Origin: Thermoleophilaceae bacterium
GTDB taxonomy: Bacteria; Actinomycetota; Thermoleophilia; Solirubrobacterales; Thermoleophilaceae
Direction: 5' to 3'
Length of the DNA stretch: 64,000 nt
Assembly (NCBI GenBank): GCA_030446485.1
Contig: JAUJNF010000002.1
Span: forward strand, 1-64,000
Shown: positions 61,658 to 64,000 of the stretch, piece by piece
Layout of the letters: each line of letters opens with the position of its first letter
How positions within the stretch are numbered: position 1 is the stretch's first letter
The notes under the pieces: model-generated
The model's database searches: none
What the model was told of the DNA's origin: nothing
The model's input: only the letters and a program-made list of their open reading frames with translations
Made by a program: the position numbers and the translations under genes

Positions 61658-62914
61658 ATGGCCTTCGCGGTCGTCGCCTTTGTCGCCGCGCTGGCGGTGA
61701 TTGCCAGCGAGCGGGTGCATCGCACCAAGGTCGCCCTGCTCGGAGCGGTGCTCGTGATCGTGACGCACACGATCGAGCAGGAGGAGGCCATCGAGTCGAT
61801 CGACTTCGACACGATCGGGCTGCTGGCGGGCATGATGCTGATCGTCCGGCTCACCGAGCCGACCGGCGCCTACAACTACCTGGCGATCAGGGCTGGGCAG
61901 CTGGCCAAGGGTCGTCCGCTGGGCGTGGTGATCGCGCTGACCGGCACGACGGCCGTGCTCTCGGCCTTCCTCGACAACCTCACCACGATCCTGCTGATCG
62001 TCCCGATCACCTTTCTGCTCGCCGACACCCTGGACATCCCGCCGATCCCCCTGATCATCATGGAGATCATCGCCTCGAACATCGGCGGCACGGCCACCCT
62101 GATCGGGGACCCGCCGAACATCCTCATCGCGGGGGCGACGGGGCTCAGCTTCAACCAGTTCGCGATCAACCTCGCGCCGGTCGCGATCGTGACCCTCGTG
62201 GCCGTGATCGGCTCGCTCTACCTCTTCTACCGCAGCCGATTGCAGATCGATCCGGCCAACCGCGCCAAGGTCCTGTCACTCGACCCACGCAGGTCGATCG
62301 AGGACCCGGACGAGTTGCGGAGGACGGTGCCGATCCTCGTCCTGACGATCCTCGCGTTCTTCTTCCACAACCAGCTCGGGATCGAGCCGGCGACCGTCGC
62401 CCTCACGGGCGCCTCCGTGATGCTGCTCGTCTCGCGGCAATCCCTGGAGGAAGCTCTGGCGGGAATCGAATGGCCCACGCTGTTCTTCCTCATCGGCCTG
62501 TTCGTGATGGTCGGCGCACTCGAGACCACGGGGGCGATCGAGGAGGTGGCCGACGGCGTGGCCTCGCTCACGGGCGGCAACCGCACCGCGGAGTTGTTTG
62601 GCATCGCCTGGATAGCGGCGCTCGGCTCGGCGGCAGTGGACAACATCCCGTTCACTGCGGCGATGATTCCGGTGGTGGAGCAGCTCCAGGGCGACTCCGG
62701 CGGCGACAACGCCTACTGGTGGTCGCTGTCTCTCGGCGCCTGCTTCGGCGGAAACGCGACGTTGATCGCCGCCGCGGCGAACGTGGCCGCCTCCGGGCTC
62801 GCCGAGCGCGCCGGACAGCCGATCTCCTTCGTCCAGTTCCTGCTCGTGGGCGTGCCGGTGACCCTGGTGTCGATCGCCATCGCGTCCGTCTACATCCTGT
62901 TGCGATACGTCTGA
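61658..62914 (+). CDS. ArsB/NhaD-family ion transporter
   Basis: The 418-residue protein has about 11-12 TM segments. It carries two repeated signatures typical of the ArsB/NhaD/DASS superfamily: SAFLDNLTTILLIVPI (residues about 108) and AAVDNIPFTAAMIPVV (about 325), each with the N-(L/I)-x-T/F hairpin loop, plus LASNIGGTATLIGDPPNI and the second ACFGGNATLIAAAANV. It probably exports sodium (or arsenite, or anions); the substrate is unclear. ATG 61658 gives no full-length N-terminal issue. The CBS-domain gene follows. Confidence 0.88.
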   Translation: MAFAVVAFVAALAVIASERVHRTKVALLGAVLVIVTHTIEQEEAIESIDFDTIGLLAGMMLIVRLTEPTGAYNYLAIRAGQLAKGRPLGVVIALTGTTAVLSAFLDNLTTILLIVPITFLLADTLDIPPIPLIIMEIIASNIGGTATLIGDPPNILIAGATGLSFNQFAINLAPVAIVTLVAVIGSLYLFYRSRLQIDPANRAKVLSLDPRRSIEDPDELRRTVPILVLTILAFFFHNQLGIEPATVALTGASVMLLVSRQSLEEALAGIEWPTLFFLIGLFVMVGALETTGAIEEVADGVASLTGGNRTAELFGIAWIAALGSAAVDNIPFTAAMIPVVEQLQGDSGGDNAYWWSLSLGACFGGNATLIAAAANVAASGLAERAGQPISFVQFLLVGVPVTLVSIAIASVYILLRYV

Positions 62915-62931
62915 GAGAGGAGGCAGGTCGC

Positions 62932-63393
62932 GTGAGCCCTGACACGCTGGGAAGAGCCGCCGTTCGCGAGGTGCCGACGCTCGCCGCGGACGCGCCGGTG
63001 ACCGACGCATTGAAGGCGCTGCTCGCCGCCAGGGCGCCCGCCCTTCCGGTGGTGCGGGCGGACGGCACGTTCCTCGGCATCTTCGGCGAGCGCGAGTTCA
63101 TCAACGCGGTGTTTCCCGGGTACCTCGGGACCCTGCGATCGGCGGCGTTCGTGCCGCACGCCATCGACGACGTGATCGACCGCCGCCTCGAGTGCGGACA
63201 GGATCCCGTATCCAAGTACACCAACACCGAGCACATCGCCGTTGGGCCGGACTACTCGGATGCCCAGCTGGCCGAGACCTTCCTTCATCACCGGGTGCTG
63301 ATCGTGCCGATCGTGGAGAACCGGCGGGTGGTCGCGATCGTGACCCGGGCGGACTTCTTCGAGGCGCTCGCGACGAGGTTCCTGGACCGGTAG
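62932..63393 (+). CDS. CBS-domain protein, probable regulator of the transporter
   Basis: The 153-residue protein has two CBS modules: VREVPTLAADAPVTDALKALLAARAPALPVVRADGTFLGIFGEREFINAV and HIAVGPDYSDAQLAETFLHHRVLIVPIVENRRVVAIVTRADFFEAL. CBS pairs bind adenine nucleotides and control channels or transporters. GTG 62932 has AGGAGG 9 bases upstream and begins 17 bases after the transporter stop, so the two act together. Confidence 0.85.
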   Translation: MSPDTLGRAAVREVPTLAADAPVTDALKALLAARAPALPVVRADGTFLGIFGEREFINAVFPGYLGTLRSAAFVPHAIDDVIDRRLECGQDPVSKYTNTEHIAVGPDYSDAQLAETFLHHRVLIVPIVENRRVVAIVTRADFFEALATRFLDR

Positions 63394-63394
63394 C

Positions 63395-64000
63395 GTGGAT
63401 TCCGAGGCCTTTCGCGCCGAGTTCCCGGTGCTCGAACGCGTGGCGTACCTGAACGCGGGCACCGACGGGCCCGTCCCGCGCCGGTCGGCCGAGGCGGCCG
63501 CGGCGCAACTTCGGGCCGAGACAGAGCGCGGCCGCTCGGGCGCTGTGCACATGGAGCCGCTCGGCCGCATGAAGGCCGAGCTGCGTCACCACCTGGCCGG
63601 GGCGCTCGGCTGCGACGCCGGTGAGGTGGCGCTCACCCACTCGACCACCGACGGGATGAACACGGTGGTGTCCGGCCTGCGTCTCGGACCCGGCGACGAG
63701 GTGCTCACGAGCGACGAGGAGCACCCCGGGCTGCTCGCCCCCCTGGCCGCGGCCCGGGGCGCGCGGGGCTTCACGATTCGTGTCGTGCCCTTCACCGAGC
63801 TCGCCGGCGAGGTCGGTCCGTCCACGCGGCTCGTGGCGTGCTCGCACGTGTCCTGGGTGGGCGGCCGGGTGGTCGACGCGACGGCGCTCGCCGCCACCGA
63901 CGCCCTCGTGCTGCTCGACGGCGCGCAGGGGCTCGGCGCCGTGCCGGTCGACGTGCGCGCGCTCGGGTGCGACTTCTACGCGGCCGCCGGCCAGAAGTGG
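63395..64000 (+). CDS. Class V aminotransferase / cysteine desulfurase-like, 5' part
   Basis: The frame is open from GTG 63395 to the window edge (202 codons). It begins EFPVLERVAYLNAGTDGPVPRRSAEAAAA, with the PLP phosphate region THSTTDGMNTVVSGLRLGPGDEVLTSDEEHPGL and ALVLLDGAQGLGAVPVDVRALGCDFYAAAGQKW, ending just at the PLP lysine. The HPGLLAPL segment is similar to isopenicillin-N-epimerase-like and SufS/Csd enzymes. Substrate cannot be told from the fragment. It starts 1 base after the CBS gene stop. Confidence 0.85.
   Translation, partial: MDSEAFRAEFPVLERVAYLNAGTDGPVPRRSAEAAAAQLRAETERGRSGAVHMEPLGRMKAELRHHLAGALGCDAGEVALTHSTTDGMNTVVSGLRLGPGDEVLTSDEEHPGLLAPLAAARGARGFTIRVVPFTELAGEVGPSTRLVACSHVSWVGGRVVDATALAATDALVLLDGAQGLGAVPVDVRALGCDFYAAAGQKW

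Overview
The window is high-GC bacterial chromosomal DNA with dense gene packing, many GTG/TTG starts, frequent 1-, 4- and 8-base overlaps, and many starts that sit 6-8 bases after a TANNNT hexamer (leaderless-type transcripts). Gene content points to a deep-branching actinobacterium, probably Thermoleophilia/Solirubrobacterales: a complete classical menaquinone pathway, GatCAB with one GluRS, an Rpf-like cell-wall protein, many secreted GC-rich beta proteins, PcrA and a CymR-like Rrf2 regulator. This placement is inference from gene content; no rRNA or tRNA gene was seen.

Layout. 1-3.0 kb (minus): end of a class V aminotransferase, two proline-rich membrane proteins, ilvC. 3.0-13.4 kb: a complete men block (menE fused in frame to an acyl-CoA synthetase, menB, menA, menC, menH, menD, menF, plus a small lipoprotein). 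It lies between ilvC and ilvN-ilvB (13.5-15.8 kb), so it splits a branched-chain amino acid locus. 15.9-19.7 kb: small membrane proteins, a GNAT enzyme, NDH-2 (the likely user of the menaquinone) and two unknown proteins. 19.7-22.9 kb: gatC-gatA-gatB. 22.9-27.8 kb: a decayed YdeI-like fragment and a pcrA-folD-membrane protein operon whose last gene ends in an IS630-type transposase DNA-binding domain. 27.9-31.6 kb: queuosine salvage enzyme, a secreted fibronectin-like protein behind an ECF-type promoter, a bidirectional terminator, and a Tat-exported PhoD phosphatase.

31.7-35.5 kb (minus): cysK-tusA-E1 enzyme-cysE, a cysteine/sulfur operon, preceded by a frameshifted HicA-like toxin with its partner and a cysteine-free CymR-like regulator. 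35.5-38.6 kb: VanZ-like protein, a ParB-like gene remnant and a large secreted LVIVD protein. 38.7-46.5 kb: HDOD-LuxR regulator, gltX divergent from nfo with only 6 bases between starts, a Cys-rich protein, dnaE and a small membrane protein. 46.6-53.1 kb: arginine genes (argC-argJ-argB-argD and argG) with a vapBC toxin-antitoxin pair between argD and argG. 53.1-60.8 kb: spoU-pheS-pheT leading directly into argC, then terminator, rplT, rpmI, infC and thrS. 61-64 kb: Rpf-like protein behind a structured leader, an ArsB/NhaD-type transporter with a CBS-domain partner, and the start of a second class V aminotransferase.

No CRISPR array, complete insertion sequence or prophage is visible. The most unusual items are the MenE/acyl-CoA synthetase fusion, the shared bidirectional -10 boxes with overlapping or nearly touching divergent start codons, the IR-bounded 167-base element before ilvC, the captured transposase domain, the TusA-E1 cysteine operon and the frameshifted HicA-like pair.
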